Shown in pieces: positions 8,546 through 17,278 of a stretch of 64,000 bases of DNA (position 1 is the stretch's first letter; each line of letters opens with the position of its first letter). A program made the position numbers and the translations under genes. The notes beneath the pieces are model-generated. The model saw only the letters and a list, made by a program, of their open reading frames with translations, did not search any database and was not told the origin of the DNA. Source of the stretch: Streptomyces sp. SLBN-31 (lineage in GTDB: Bacteria; Actinomycetota; Actinomycetes; Streptomycetales; Streptomycetaceae); assembly GCF_006715395.1 (NCBI RefSeq), contig NZ_VFNC01000002.1, positions 1,612,001 through 1,676,000 of the forward strand. Direction: 5' to 3'.

Positions 8546-8794
8546 ATGACCTCAACCTACGCAGCGACCGAGCGGCGACGCCGGGTGTTCGTGCCCACGC
8601 CCACAGGAACGGTTCCCCGCACCCCAGCACCGCTCCAGGACCCGCCCATCTACCGTGAGCTGCTGCGCGCCTGGGCCGACCGGGGCCGCACCCTGCCAGG
8701 GCGCCACGACCCGGAGTGGGCCAGGCTCGCGGCGCCGCAGGTCAGAACCGGCGAGTTCAGCGGGTCTCCGGGCCCGCAAGGTGACGGGCGATGA
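8546..8794 (+). CDS. small hypothetical protein (82 aa)
   Basis: A short frame with a pattern I know from Streptomyces small proteins of unknown function: a Pro-rich N-terminus, then PPIYRELLRAWADRGRTLPG followed by DPEWARLAA. Its last 38 bp overlap the 3' end of the acyl-CoA dehydrogenase gene on the opposite strand. No clear ribosome site precedes the ATG at 8546, so the start is uncertain. Confidence 0.5.
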   Translation: MTSTYAATERRRRVFVPTPTGTVPRTPAPLQDPPIYRELLRAWADRGRTLPGRHDPEWARLAAPQVRTGEFSGSPGPQGDGR

Positions 8795-9965
8795 CCATCC
8801 GCTGGATCTGGTTGGTGCCTTCGACGATCTGCAGCACCTTGGCCTCGCGCATGTAGCGCTCGGCCGGGAAGTCGGCGGTGTAGCCGTAGCCGCCGAGGAT
8901 CTGCACGGCGTCCGTGGTCACCTTCATCGCGGTGTCGGTGCAGTGCAGCTTGGCCATCGCCGCCTGCTTGGCGAACGGCCGTCCGGCGTCGCGCAGCCGC
9001 GCCGCCGTCAGATACAGCGCCCGGCCCGCCTCGATCTGCGTGGCCATGTCGGCGATCATGAAGCGCAGGCCCTGGAAGTCGGCGATCGGCCGCCCGAACT
9101 GGCGCCGGTCGGTGGCGTACGCGACCGCCTCGTCGAGAGCCGCCTGGGCCAGGCCGATCGCGCAGGCCGCGATGCCGAGCCGGCCGGCGTCGAGCGAGGA
9201 CAGAGCGATCGCGAAGCCCTGGCCCTCCTCGCCGATCCGCCGCTCGTCCGGCACCCGCACGCCGTCGAAGTGGACCTGGGCGGTCGGTGAGCCCTTCATG
9301 CCCATCTTCTTCTCGGGCGCGGCGCCACTGAGGCCCTCGGCGTCACCGGGGACCAGGAACACGCTGATCCCACGCGCGCCCTCCTCGCCGGTGCGGGCCA
9401 TGACGGTGTAGAAGTCGGCCACCCCGCCGTGCGTGATCCAGGCCTTGGTGCCGCTGATCACCCAGTCTCCCCCACTCTCGGCTCCGCTCGAGCGGGAGGG
9501 GCCCCCATCGTCCCGCACCGCCTTCGTGCGCAGGGAGGCCGCGTCGGAGCCGGAGGACGGCTCGGAGAGGCAGTACGCCCCGAGCAGCCCCCCGCCGAGC
9601 ATGGCGGGCAGGTGCTCGATCTGCTGTTGCTTGGAGCCGTAGGCGGCGAGCGCGTAGCAGGCCAGGGTGTGGACGCTGACCCCGAGGCCCACGGTGAGAC
9701 GGGCCGCGGCGAGCTCCTCGAGCACCTGGAGGTAGACCTCGTAGGGCTGGTCGCCCCCGCCGTACTCGGAGTCGTACGGCAGTCCGAGCAGTCCCGACTT
9801 GGACAGCAGGGTGAAGACCTCGCGCGGGAAGTGCCCCGCGTCCTCCTCCTCGGCCGCCTTCGGAGCGATCTCCCGCTGGGCGATGTCGCGGACGAGCGAG
9901 ATCAGATCCCGGGCCTCGTCCGTGGGCAGTTCACGGTCCACCGGCTGCACGGCGCGATCGGGCAT
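8757..9965 (-). CDS. acyl-CoA dehydrogenase
   Basis: FAD-dependent acyl-CoA dehydrogenase, 402 residues, catalysing alpha-beta desaturation of acyl-CoA. Motifs include the substrate/FAD region AYCLSEPSSGSDAASL, ISGTKAWITHGG, FGRPIADFQGLRF, and the C-terminal catalytic base region VQILGGYGYTADFPAERYMREAK followed by EGTNQIQRMVIARHL. It has an extra Gly/Ser-rich insert of about 14 residues after TKAVRDD, encoded by a dispersed Streptomyces repeat (9467-9510). The ATG at 9965 follows GGGAGGAGAG; the frame is open upstream without support. Confidence 0.94.
   Translation of the reverse strand: MPDRAVQPVDRELPTDEARDLISLVRDIAQREIAPKAAEEEDAGHFPREVFTLLSKSGLLGLPYDSEYGGGDQPYEVYLQVLEELAAARLTVGLGVSVHTLACYALAAYGSKQQQIEHLPAMLGGGLLGAYCLSEPSSGSDAASLRTKAVRDDGGPSRSSGAESGGDWVISGTKAWITHGGVADFYTVMARTGEEGARGISVFLVPGDAEGLSGAAPEKKMGMKGSPTAQVHFDGVRVPDERRIGEEGQGFAIALSSLDAGRLGIAACAIGLAQAALDEAVAYATDRRQFGRPIADFQGLRFMIADMATQIEAGRALYLTAARLRDAGRPFAKQAAMAKLHCTDTAMKVTTDAVQILGGYGYTADFPAERYMREAKVLQIVEGTNQIQRMVIARHLAGPETR
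9467..9510 (-). repeat. dispersed Streptomyces palindromic repeat inside the acyl-CoA dehydrogenase gene
   Basis: About 44 bp with the hallmark core CTCTCGGCTCCGCTCGAGCG flanked by C-runs, a repeat family I recognise from many Streptomyces intergenic regions. Here it sits in frame inside a coding region and adds the residues GGPSRSSGAESGG to the enzyme just before WVISGTK. Confidence 0.75.
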
Positions 9966-10198
9966 GGCGACGCTCTCCTCCCTCTTTAGGGCACATCGGC
10001 GGACGTGCGCCTTGGGTGGGGGCGGCCGCCGGGTCTTCCACGGGCCCAGCCGACGCTCGCTCTCCCGGGTCTCGGAAGCTGCTGACCAGCGGCTGTGCGC
10101 TGTGAGTATGCCCGATCGGGGGCGCCCCGTCACCAGTTAACGACCGCTCACTTCAAGAATATCCGAAGCGGCCCGGGAGCCGCTCCGAAGGGCGTCGG
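9966..10198. other. divergent promoter region of acd and the chitinase gene
   Basis: The 347-bp region between the acyl-CoA dehydrogenase start (9965) and the chitinase start (10313) has no gene of its own. The half nearest the chitinase holds the operators and promoter listed separately; in the rest I see nothing specific. Confidence 0.5.
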
Positions 10199-10214
10199 AT
10201 TGGTCCGCACCATT
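10199..10214. promoter_or_regulatory. DasR-like operator 1 of the chitinase gene
   Basis: ATTGGTCCGCACCATT resembles the dre consensus ACTGGTCTAGACCACT (both half-sites TGGTC and ACCA intact). It is the upstream member of the pair of repeats typical of Streptomyces chitinase promoters, where DasR mediates N-acetylglucosamine control. Confidence 0.6.
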
Positions 10215-10242
10215 GACCCGAGTGGTCTAGTCCTCCTAGGGT
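10213..10242 (+). promoter_or_regulatory. chitinase promoter with DasR-like operator 2
   Basis: TTGACC (10213-10218), an 18-bp spacer and TAGGGT (10237-10242) make a plausible HrdB-type promoter. The spacer carries AGTGGTCTAGTCCTCC (10221-10236), the second dre-like site, placed where bound repressor would block polymerase. Confidence 0.65.
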
Positions 10243-10312
10243 TCATGACCAACGCTTTACCGCGTTCATGCCAATCGGCGCGCGTTCCCTCTCCCCCACG
10301 AGGAGACACCCG

Positions 10313-11545
<1,233 letters not shown>

Positions 11546-11599
11546 CCTTGCCTGTACGACACTTGGGGCGAGGGCGCGGGAAGCTCCGGGCACCTCGCC

Positions 11600-12259
11600 T
11601 CAGGCGTCGCGGCGGGCCGGGGCCGGGGACGGGTAGGCCGGGTCGAGTTCCTCGATGGCGCGCATCGCGCCGCCGAGGGTCTTGACCAGCAGCTCGCGCA
11701 TCTGCGCGCGGGTCAGGGCGGGGCGGTCGATCCAGTCGAGGGCGGCGCCCTCCACGCTGCACACCCAGCTGAACAGGCCCATGCGGGCCAGCGGCGAGAT
11801 GTCGGTGCGACCGTAGGCGCCCTCGGCGATCGTCGCCACGATCGCCTCGCGCACCCCGTCCCGGATGGCCTGCACCTCGGCGTCGAAGCCGACTCCGCCG
11901 CTGACGATCGTGCGGTAGGCGGCCTGGTTGTGCTCGGCCCAGCGGAGGTAGCTCTCCATGGTGCGGTGGACCCGGTCCAGTTGCTCCAGTTCGACACCGC
12001 TCGCCGCGAAGCCGACCAGGTCGGCGACCGAGTCGTGGATGATCGCCAGGTAGTAGCCGCGCTTGGACTGGAAGTAGTAGTAGATCAGCCCCTTGGCGAC
12101 ATGCGCCTGCTTGGCTATGTCATCCATGGACAGCGCGTCGTAGGAGGTGTCGGCGAACAACTTCCGCCCGATGGCGATGAGTTCGGCGCGACGCGCCAGC
12201 GAGCGTTCGGTGCCGCGCGCTCGGGGACGGGCGCCGTCGCGCTGTTCGCTGATCTTCAA
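11600..12259 (-). CDS. TetR/AcrR family transcriptional regulator
   Basis: Repressor-type regulator of 219 residues. The N-terminal HTH (about 24-70) reads AIGRKLFADTSYDALSMDDI, then AKQAHVAKGLIYYYFQSKRG, the standard TetR recognition helix. The helical C-terminal ligand domain is in the TetR_C group seen with lipid-metabolism regulators. No adjacent divergent gene marks its target; the upstream region up to the small membrane-protein gene is only about 120 bp. Confidence 0.93.
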   Translation of the reverse strand: MKISEQRDGARPRARGTERSLARRAELIAIGRKLFADTSYDALSMDDIAKQAHVAKGLIYYYFQSKRGYYLAIIHDSVADLVGFAASGVELEQLDRVHRTMESYLRWAEHNQAAYRTIVSGGVGFDAEVQAIRDGVREAIVATIAEGAYGRTDISPLARMGLFSWVCSVEGAALDWIDRPALTRAQMRELLVKTLGGAMRAIEELDPAYPSPAPARRDA

Positions 12260-12381
12260 TTCGTACCCTGGTCTCGGGCGGGGTGGCGGGACATCCGCAG
12301 TATGTCAGAACGACAACGTCCACTCGTTCGACTCTGATCGACGAGCGGGTGCGGAGGGGTCCGGGCCCGTCCCGGGTCGGA

Positions 12382-12522
12382 TCAGAGCAGGCTGAGCTGG
12401 GTGACGAGCATGGCGACGACCATGACCAGGGCCCAGCCCATGACGTGCTCGAAGACCTTCGGGCCGTCGTTCTCGGGACCGCCGGTGCGAGTGCGGACGG
12501 CGGTGGCGGAGTGTGCGGTCAT
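12382..12522 (-). CDS. SCO1431-like small membrane protein (46 aa)
   Basis: A short gene on the minus strand starting MTAHSATAVRTRTGGPENDG and ending in one hydrophobic helix (about 26-46: VMGWALVMVVAMLVTQLSLL). This N-terminus and single helix match a small Streptomyces membrane-protein family of unknown function. The ATG is preceded by a weak purine tract (rc of CTCACTGAGG). It lies between the TetR and C39-like genes. Confidence 0.75.
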   Translation of the reverse strand: MTAHSATAVRTRTGGPENDGPKVFEHVMGWALVMVVAMLVTQLSLL

Positions 12523-12669
12523 GGTGTCTCACTGAGGTCGGACGTGTGCGGTGGACTCCCCCCAACTGTTCTGTCCACCTTGCCACCCCGGACGGCTTTT
12601 GCGACAGAGACGTCGGTCACAGCACGAAGGCCCCGGTTCGTCCGGGGCCCTCGCCTGCGAGCCCGCGGG

Positions 12670-14022
12670 TCAGCGCACGCCGACCGCGGCCAGCGCCCTG
12701 CGCCGGCGGGGGCCGAGACGCGCGGGGAAGTACAGGTAGCAGACTCCGCCGCTGCCCGAGACGACCTTGCCGGAGGCGTTGTACCGTTTGGTGCGCAGCC
12801 AGATGTTCTCGAACTCACGCCGCTTGTACACCCGTCGCACGGCCTCGTCGTCCGGCGAGAACGGGTCGTTGGCGATCACGTCGCCCTCGCCGGTGAAGCC
12901 GATGACGGTCATGAGGTGCCCCGCGGTGCCGTAACCCGCCCCGGTCAGCTCCCCCTTGAGGAAGGACTGGGACGTTATGGCCGGGATGCCGGCCGCGATC
13001 AGCGTCTCCAGGTCGGTGAGCGAGCCGAGCCGGGTGACGACGCCCTGCAGCCCCTTGTACGTGGCCGCGTAGGCGGCGTTGAACGGCCAGTTGCCGCAGC
13101 CCTCGTACTGGTAGTCGTAGGTGTAGCGGGCCGCGTGGTCGACCTGCGGGTCGGCATAGGAGGGGTCCACCCAGGACAGCTGCTCGGGGGTGAGCCGGCC
13201 GCCCCAGTACTCGATGATCATCTGCGAGGAGGTGGGGCTGCACCAGGCCTCACCGCCGTTGTCGTACTCGGGGTACTGCCCCTTGTGGATCTCCTGCGAG
13301 TACCGCGGGACGATCAGCTCCTTCGCCAGGCCGGGGGTGGAGGCCGGGACGGTGAAGCGGTCGGGCACGTCGGAGCCCATCGCGCCCAGCCGCCACACCA
13401 GGGGCGTGAGTTCGGTGCCGGGCCTGCGGCAGAGAGTGAGCCGGAGGCGGTACGAGACCAGGCGCAGGCCGGTGGTGGCGTCGTCCACGGCGAAGGTGTC
13501 GGTCCAGATGGTGCTCCTGCCGTCGCTCTGGCCGTCGACCGAGGTGCGCCTGATGTCCTGGTCGCCCGCCGCCCAGCGGCCCATCACGTACCAGGGCGTG
13601 TCGGTGCCGTCCGAGTACGTGCCGTGCAGTTCGACCTGAAGCCAGGTGCCGGCCGGGGTGTGCGCGTTCCAGGAGGCGATCGCCTCCGTGGCCGGGACGC
13701 GCAGCCGGTGCACCGGCGAGGTCCAGGTCGCGTACTCCCAGGCGGCGGTCCTGCCGGTGTGCGGGTCGGTGTAGTCCATCGTGCCCGCCGGGTGGGCGAT
13801 GACGACGCCGGGACGGGTCCCCGCGACGGCACGGGCGCCCTGCGCGCTGCCGGAGCGCCAGTCGGGGTACGAGGTCCAGGCGCGGTAGTCCACCGGGCGG
13901 GCGGGATCCTCGGCGGCGTCCGCCGCGTCGGCCACCCCAGGGGTGACCGAGGGACCGACGACCGCCGCGGCGACGGCCGCGGCGAGAACGGTTCTGCGGG
14001 ACGGCTGTTCGGCTCTGCTCAT
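12670..14022 (-). CDS. Tat-exported C39-like peptidase family protein
   Basis: Secreted protein of 450 residues. The N-terminus has a twin-arginine signal (SRRTVLAAAVAAAVVG, cleavage near ADA). Residues to about 235 form a beta-rich domain with many WTS/WY motifs. The C-terminal half is a papain-fold C39-like domain: VPRYSQEIHKG, then GEAWCSPTSSQMIIEYWG with the probable catalytic Cys, and GHLMTVIGFTGEGDVIANDP with His and Asp. Its substrate, presumably cell-wall or protein, is unknown. The ATG at 14022 is preferred because it begins the signal peptide; the upstream ATG at 14070 would bury it. Confidence 0.82.
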   Translation of the reverse strand: MSRAEQPSRRTVLAAAVAAAVVGPSVTPGVADAADAAEDPARPVDYRAWTSYPDWRSGSAQGARAVAGTRPGVVIAHPAGTMDYTDPHTGRTAAWEYATWTSPVHRLRVPATEAIASWNAHTPAGTWLQVELHGTYSDGTDTPWYVMGRWAAGDQDIRRTSVDGQSDGRSTIWTDTFAVDDATTGLRLVSYRLRLTLCRRPGTELTPLVWRLGAMGSDVPDRFTVPASTPGLAKELIVPRYSQEIHKGQYPEYDNGGEAWCSPTSSQMIIEYWGGRLTPEQLSWVDPSYADPQVDHAARYTYDYQYEGCGNWPFNAAYAATYKGLQGVVTRLGSLTDLETLIAAGIPAITSQSFLKGELTGAGYGTAGHLMTVIGFTGEGDVIANDPFSPDDEAVRRVYKRREFENIWLRTKRYNASGKVVSGSGGVCYLYFPARLGPRRRRALAAVGVR

Positions 14023-14166
14023 GGGTGGAATGACCCCCAGGTGTCCGAGTCGGGGCAGGTCCGATCGCACAGCGGTACAGCACTTTTGACATGCACCGTT
14101 GTGCGCCCACTATGGCCGCCGACCGGCCCTGCGGCCAGCACTGCGGGCCGTGCCGCGCCCACCAAT

Positions 14167-14182
14167 ATTGGTCTGCACCACT
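14167..14182. promoter_or_regulatory. strong DasR-like (dre) site upstream of the kinase gene
   Basis: ATTGGTCTGCACCACT agrees with 13 of 16 positions of ACTGGTCTAGACCACT, better than either site at the chitinase. It overlaps a CCAATATTGG palindrome (14162-14171) and lies about 100 bp upstream of the 14264 gene, on the far side of a TAGACT -10 candidate (14217-14222). Confidence 0.45.
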
Positions 14183-14263
14183 GGCGTCACCTGCCAGGAC
14201 GCGGACGGTGCCCGGCTAGACTGAGCCCGAGGACCACCCCCTCCCCCGAGCCAAGGAACGACG

Positions 14264-14884
14264 ATTCAGCACCTCGCCTCCCGTCTCCGTCGCCTGCCGC
14301 CGTCCTGCGGTCCGGTCCGTCTGGTCGGCGTCGACGGACACGCCGGTTCCGGGAAGACCACGTTCGCCGGACAGCTGGCCCGGGCGCTCGGCGACGCCCC
14401 GGTGCTGCACCTCGACGACATCGCCACCCACGACGAGTTGTTCGACTGGACCGGCCGGCTCCGGACCGAGGTGATCGACCCGCTCCGGCGCGGCGAGAGT
14501 GCCCACTACGCCCCCTATGACTGGCGGACCCGCCGCCTCATCGCCCCCCGGGCCTTGCCGCCGGCCCCGGTAATCCTCGTGGAGGGCGTCGGCGCGGGCC
14601 GCCGCGCCCTGCGCCCGTACCTCGCCCAGCTGCTGTGGATGGAGTTGCCGCACGAGGACTCCTGGACCCGCGGACGCCTGCGGGACGGGGAGGAGCAACG
14701 AGAGTTCTGGGCCGCGTGGGTTCCCGCGGAACGGCGACACTTCGCCGAGGATCCCTCGCGCCCCTTCGCCGACCTGCTGGTACGGCAGGGCGAGAAGGGA
14801 TACGAGGTACTGCCGGGACCTGCGTACACACCTGGACCGGACCAAGCGAACACACACAGTGACGGACCATCCGCAGTGTGCTGA
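14264..14884 (+). CDS. P-loop uridine-kinase-like protein with an ATT start
   Basis: NTPase/kinase of 206 residues. Walker A is VDGHAGSGKTTFA (about residues 24-36), followed by VLHLDDIATHDELFDW, the Asp-rich strand of uridine kinase/phosphoribulokinase folds. VEGVGAGRRALRPYL precedes a lid-like segment RGRLRDGEEQREFW. The frame has a TGA at 14222-14224 and no ATG, GTG or TTG before the Walker A. AAGGA at 14253-14257 is 6 nt from ATT at 14264, so ATT is the likely initiation codon, as for infC in other bacteria. The substrate is unknown. Confidence 0.8.
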   Translation: MQHLASRLRRLPPSCGPVRLVGVDGHAGSGKTTFAGQLARALGDAPVLHLDDIATHDELFDWTGRLRTEVIDPLRRGESAHYAPYDWRTRRLIAPRALPPAPVILVEGVGAGRRALRPYLAQLLWMELPHEDSWTRGRLRDGEEQREFWAAWVPAERRHFAEDPSRPFADLLVRQGEKGYEVLPGPAYTPGPDQANTHSDGPSAVC

Positions 14885-14933
14885 ACTTGTGAAGATCGCC
14901 GCTTGTGAACTTCCCGGAGGGCCTCAACTCGGC

Positions 14934-14963
14934 TTGACCGAGGGGCCGTACAGGTCTTACGTT
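14934..14963 (+). promoter_or_regulatory. orphan promoter downstream of the kinase gene
   Basis: TTGACC (14934-14939), 18 bp and TACGTT (14958-14963) fit an HrdB-type promoter with no gene directly downstream. The strong hairpin at 14999-15036 closes the unit. Confidence 0.4.
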
Positions 14964-14969
14964 CTCAAT

Positions 14970-15040
14970 GTGCGGTCAAGCGTGGCCGCCCACGCACGCG
15001 AAGCCCCCGGTTGTTCCCCCGTGATCGGGGGCTTCGTTCT
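14970..15040 (+). ncRNA. putative small RNA (about 70 nt)
   Basis: Defined by the orphan promoter at 14934-14963 and the terminator hairpin at 14999-15036. The transcript would contain a short GC-rich 5' part and a 3' hairpin with a C-rich, 16-nt loop. No reading frame of note lies in it. Boundaries are inferred only from these signals. Confidence 0.4.
14999..15036 (+). terminator. strong hairpin terminator
   Basis: CGAAGCCCCCG (14999-15009) pairs perfectly with CGGGGGCTTCG (15026-15036), an 11-bp stem with a 16-nt loop, followed by TTCT. Confidence 0.75.
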
Positions 15041-15300
15041 GCCCTGAGCCGCCCATCCGGACGCTGTGCGACGCACTTTGCTCACCCTCGGTCACCGTCC
15101 GATCCGGGGCTCATCCGCTCCCACCTCGTCAAACGTCCTGTGCGGCACCCTTCGACGGGCGACACAGCGCAGGTACGATGCCCTCGGTGCGACCTCTGGA
15201 CGACGGCTGCGCGCACCGCAACTCCGGTCCGCGGTACGGCGGTTCGATCAAGGAGGCCACCGGGTGACCGCCCGGCGGCCAACCGACGGGGGCACGGTTT
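15041..15300. other. gene-free leader upstream of the AAA ATPase gene
   Basis: About 260 bp with no convincing coding frame or RNA. A CAGGTACGATGCC segment near 15171-15183 could hold a -10-like element for the downstream gene. Confidence 0.35.
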
Positions 15301-17172
15301 GTGGGGGACGGGATGGACTTCGGCACGCAGGGCCCCGAGGCCCCGGCCGACCTCGCCTGGATGCGAGGCGTGGACGCCTACACGATGGGCGCCTATCCAC
15401 AGGCGGAGGAGGAGTTCCGGGCCGCGGTGCGGATGGATCCCGGGATGGCCGACGGCTGGCTCGGGCTGCACGCGCTGCGCGTCGACACGACGACCGCGCT
15501 GCTCAGGATGTTCCGCCACCGGGACCGCTTCGGGGAACAGCGCGCCCGGCACCGCCGCGCCCTCAACTCCTGGTACTGGCTGGGCTGGTGGGTGCAACCG
15601 GTGCTGGAGAGCCCGCGCGACCTGCTGCTCGCGCACGCCTCGCACTGGCTGGACGGCCGCCATGTCCCCGAGCTCGACCGGGCGCTGGCCGGCCTGCCGC
15701 CCGTCGACACCGACCACCAAGTCCGCTTCCTGCACGCGTGCCGCGCCTATCTGGTCAAGGACTGGGAGCAGCTCGTCCGCCACACCGACCCGCTGATCGA
15801 CGATCCGCTGCTGGGCATCGAGGCGGGCCTGTTCGGCGGGATGGCACGGGTCCGGCTGGAGATGTACGGCCAGGCGGAACCGCTGCTGGCGGCCGCCCTG
15901 ATGCGCTGCCGCAGCGAACAGCCGCAGCGCAAGGAGCTGCGCTACTGGCTGGCCCGCGCCCACGAGGGCACGGGCCGCTCGGCCGCCGCGCTCCCTCTGT
16001 ACCGGGCCGTGCACCGCGTCGACCCCGCCTTCATGGACACCTCGGCCCGGCTCGCCGCGATCGCCGAGGGCGACGGCTACGACGACTCCGCCGACCTCGC
16101 GGCGATCGCGCTCTCCGGCGCCCAGGACGTCCTGGAGGGCCCCGACGGGTTCGACCCGCTCTTCGGGACCGACGGCCGGGACCTCAGGTTCCCGGAACCG
16201 GACCTGCCGCCGGCCGGGGCGATGCCGTCCGCGATCGATCCGCTGGTACGGGAGAAGACCATCCCGGGCTCACCGCTGCCCTCCGGTCCCACCGACCCCG
16301 CCCTGCTCGAGGAGGCGCTCGCCGAACTGGAGCGCATGGTGGGCCTGGAACCCGTCAAGCGCCAGGTCAAGGCACTGTCAGCGCAGTTGAACATGGCGCG
16401 GCTGCGGGCGGGCCAGGGACTGCCGGTCCAGCCGCCCAAGCGACACTTCGTCTTCTCCGGCCCCTCCGGCACCGGCAAGACCACGGTGGCCCGCATCCTC
16501 GGCCGCGTCTTCTACGCCCTCGGGCTGCTCGGCGGCGACCACCTGGTGGAGGCCCAGCGCGCCGACCTGGTGGGCGAGTACCTGGGGCAGACGGCGGTGA
16601 AGGCCAACGAGCTGATCGACTCCGCCATCGGCGGCGTGCTCTTCGTCGACGAGGCCTACTCGCTCTCCAACTCCGGTTACGGCAAGGGCGACGCGTACGG
16701 CGACGAGGCGCTGCAGGTCCTGCTGAAGCGGGCCGAGGACAACCGGGACCACCTGGTGGTGATCCTGGCCGGCTATCCGGAGGGCATGGACCGTCTGCTG
16801 GCGGCCAACCCCGGCCTGTCGTCCCGCTTCACCACCCGCGTCGACTTCCCGTCCTACCGGCCCCTCGAACTGACCTCCATCGGTGAGGTACTGGCCGCCG
16901 AGAACGGGGACGTGTGGGACGAGGAGGCGCTGGACGAGCTGCGCTCGATCGCCGGGCACGTCGTCGACCAGGGGTGGATCGACGAGCTGGGCAACGGACG
17001 GTTCCTGCGGACCCTGTACGAGAAGAGCTGCGCCTACCGGGATCTGCGGCTGTCGACCTACCCCGGGATGCTGTCCCGCGACGACCTGTCGACACTGCGC
17101 CTGCCGGACCTGATGCAGGCGTACGGGGAGGTGCTGTCGGGACGGGGGCCGCAGGACCCTGCCGGTATGTGA
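15301..17172 (+). CDS. AAA+ ATPase, CbxX/CfxQ (EccA-like) family
   Basis: Protein of 623 residues. The N-terminal half (about 10-290) is made of TPR-like helical pairs (for example YTMGAYPQAEEEFRAAVRMD). The C-terminal half is a CbxX/CfxQ AAA+ domain with GPSGTGKTT (Walker A, about 387), LVGEYLGQTAVKANELID, GGVLFVDEAYSL (Walker B) and VILAGYPEGMDRLLAANPGL with an arginine-finger region SSRFTTRVDFP. This layout is that of EccA, the cytosolic ATPase of type VII secretion, but no other ESX gene is nearby. The GTG at 15301 and ATG at 15313 are both possible starts. Confidence 0.9.
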   Translation: MGDGMDFGTQGPEAPADLAWMRGVDAYTMGAYPQAEEEFRAAVRMDPGMADGWLGLHALRVDTTTALLRMFRHRDRFGEQRARHRRALNSWYWLGWWVQPVLESPRDLLLAHASHWLDGRHVPELDRALAGLPPVDTDHQVRFLHACRAYLVKDWEQLVRHTDPLIDDPLLGIEAGLFGGMARVRLEMYGQAEPLLAAALMRCRSEQPQRKELRYWLARAHEGTGRSAAALPLYRAVHRVDPAFMDTSARLAAIAEGDGYDDSADLAAIALSGAQDVLEGPDGFDPLFGTDGRDLRFPEPDLPPAGAMPSAIDPLVREKTIPGSPLPSGPTDPALLEEALAELERMVGLEPVKRQVKALSAQLNMARLRAGQGLPVQPPKRHFVFSGPSGTGKTTVARILGRVFYALGLLGGDHLVEAQRADLVGEYLGQTAVKANELIDSAIGGVLFVDEAYSLSNSGYGKGDAYGDEALQVLLKRAEDNRDHLVVILAGYPEGMDRLLAANPGLSSRFTTRVDFPSYRPLELTSIGEVLAAENGDVWDEEALDELRSIAGHVVDQGWIDELGNGRFLRTLYEKSCAYRDLRLSTYPGMLSRDDLSTLRLPDLMQAYGEVLSGRGPQDPAGM

Positions 17173-17233
17173 GCCGCGCGCCCACGAGCACGGGCGCTTC
17201 CGACGTGGCTCGGGTGCGGGTGCGTCGTGGCTT

Positions 17234-17278
17234 GTCGCGCAGTTCCCCGCCCCCCTTTCGGGGCGCGGGGAATCCGCG
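17234..17278. repeat. dispersed Streptomyces repeat acting as a convergent terminator
   Basis: Carries the family core CGCGCAGTTCCCCGC followed by its inverted partner GCGCGGGGAATCCGCG, forming a long hairpin between two convergent genes. A half copy of the same family (GGGGCGCGGGGAACTGCGCG) is at 42404-42423. Confidence 0.65.

Noticed and set aside
14970..15040. 6C RNA motif
   Set aside because: C-runs are present, but the two-hairpin arrangement with six or more C in each loop is not.
15301..17172. Part of a type VII secretion locus
   Set aside because: The ATPase looks like EccA, but no EccB/C/D/E, EsxA/B or PE/PPE-type gene is near.
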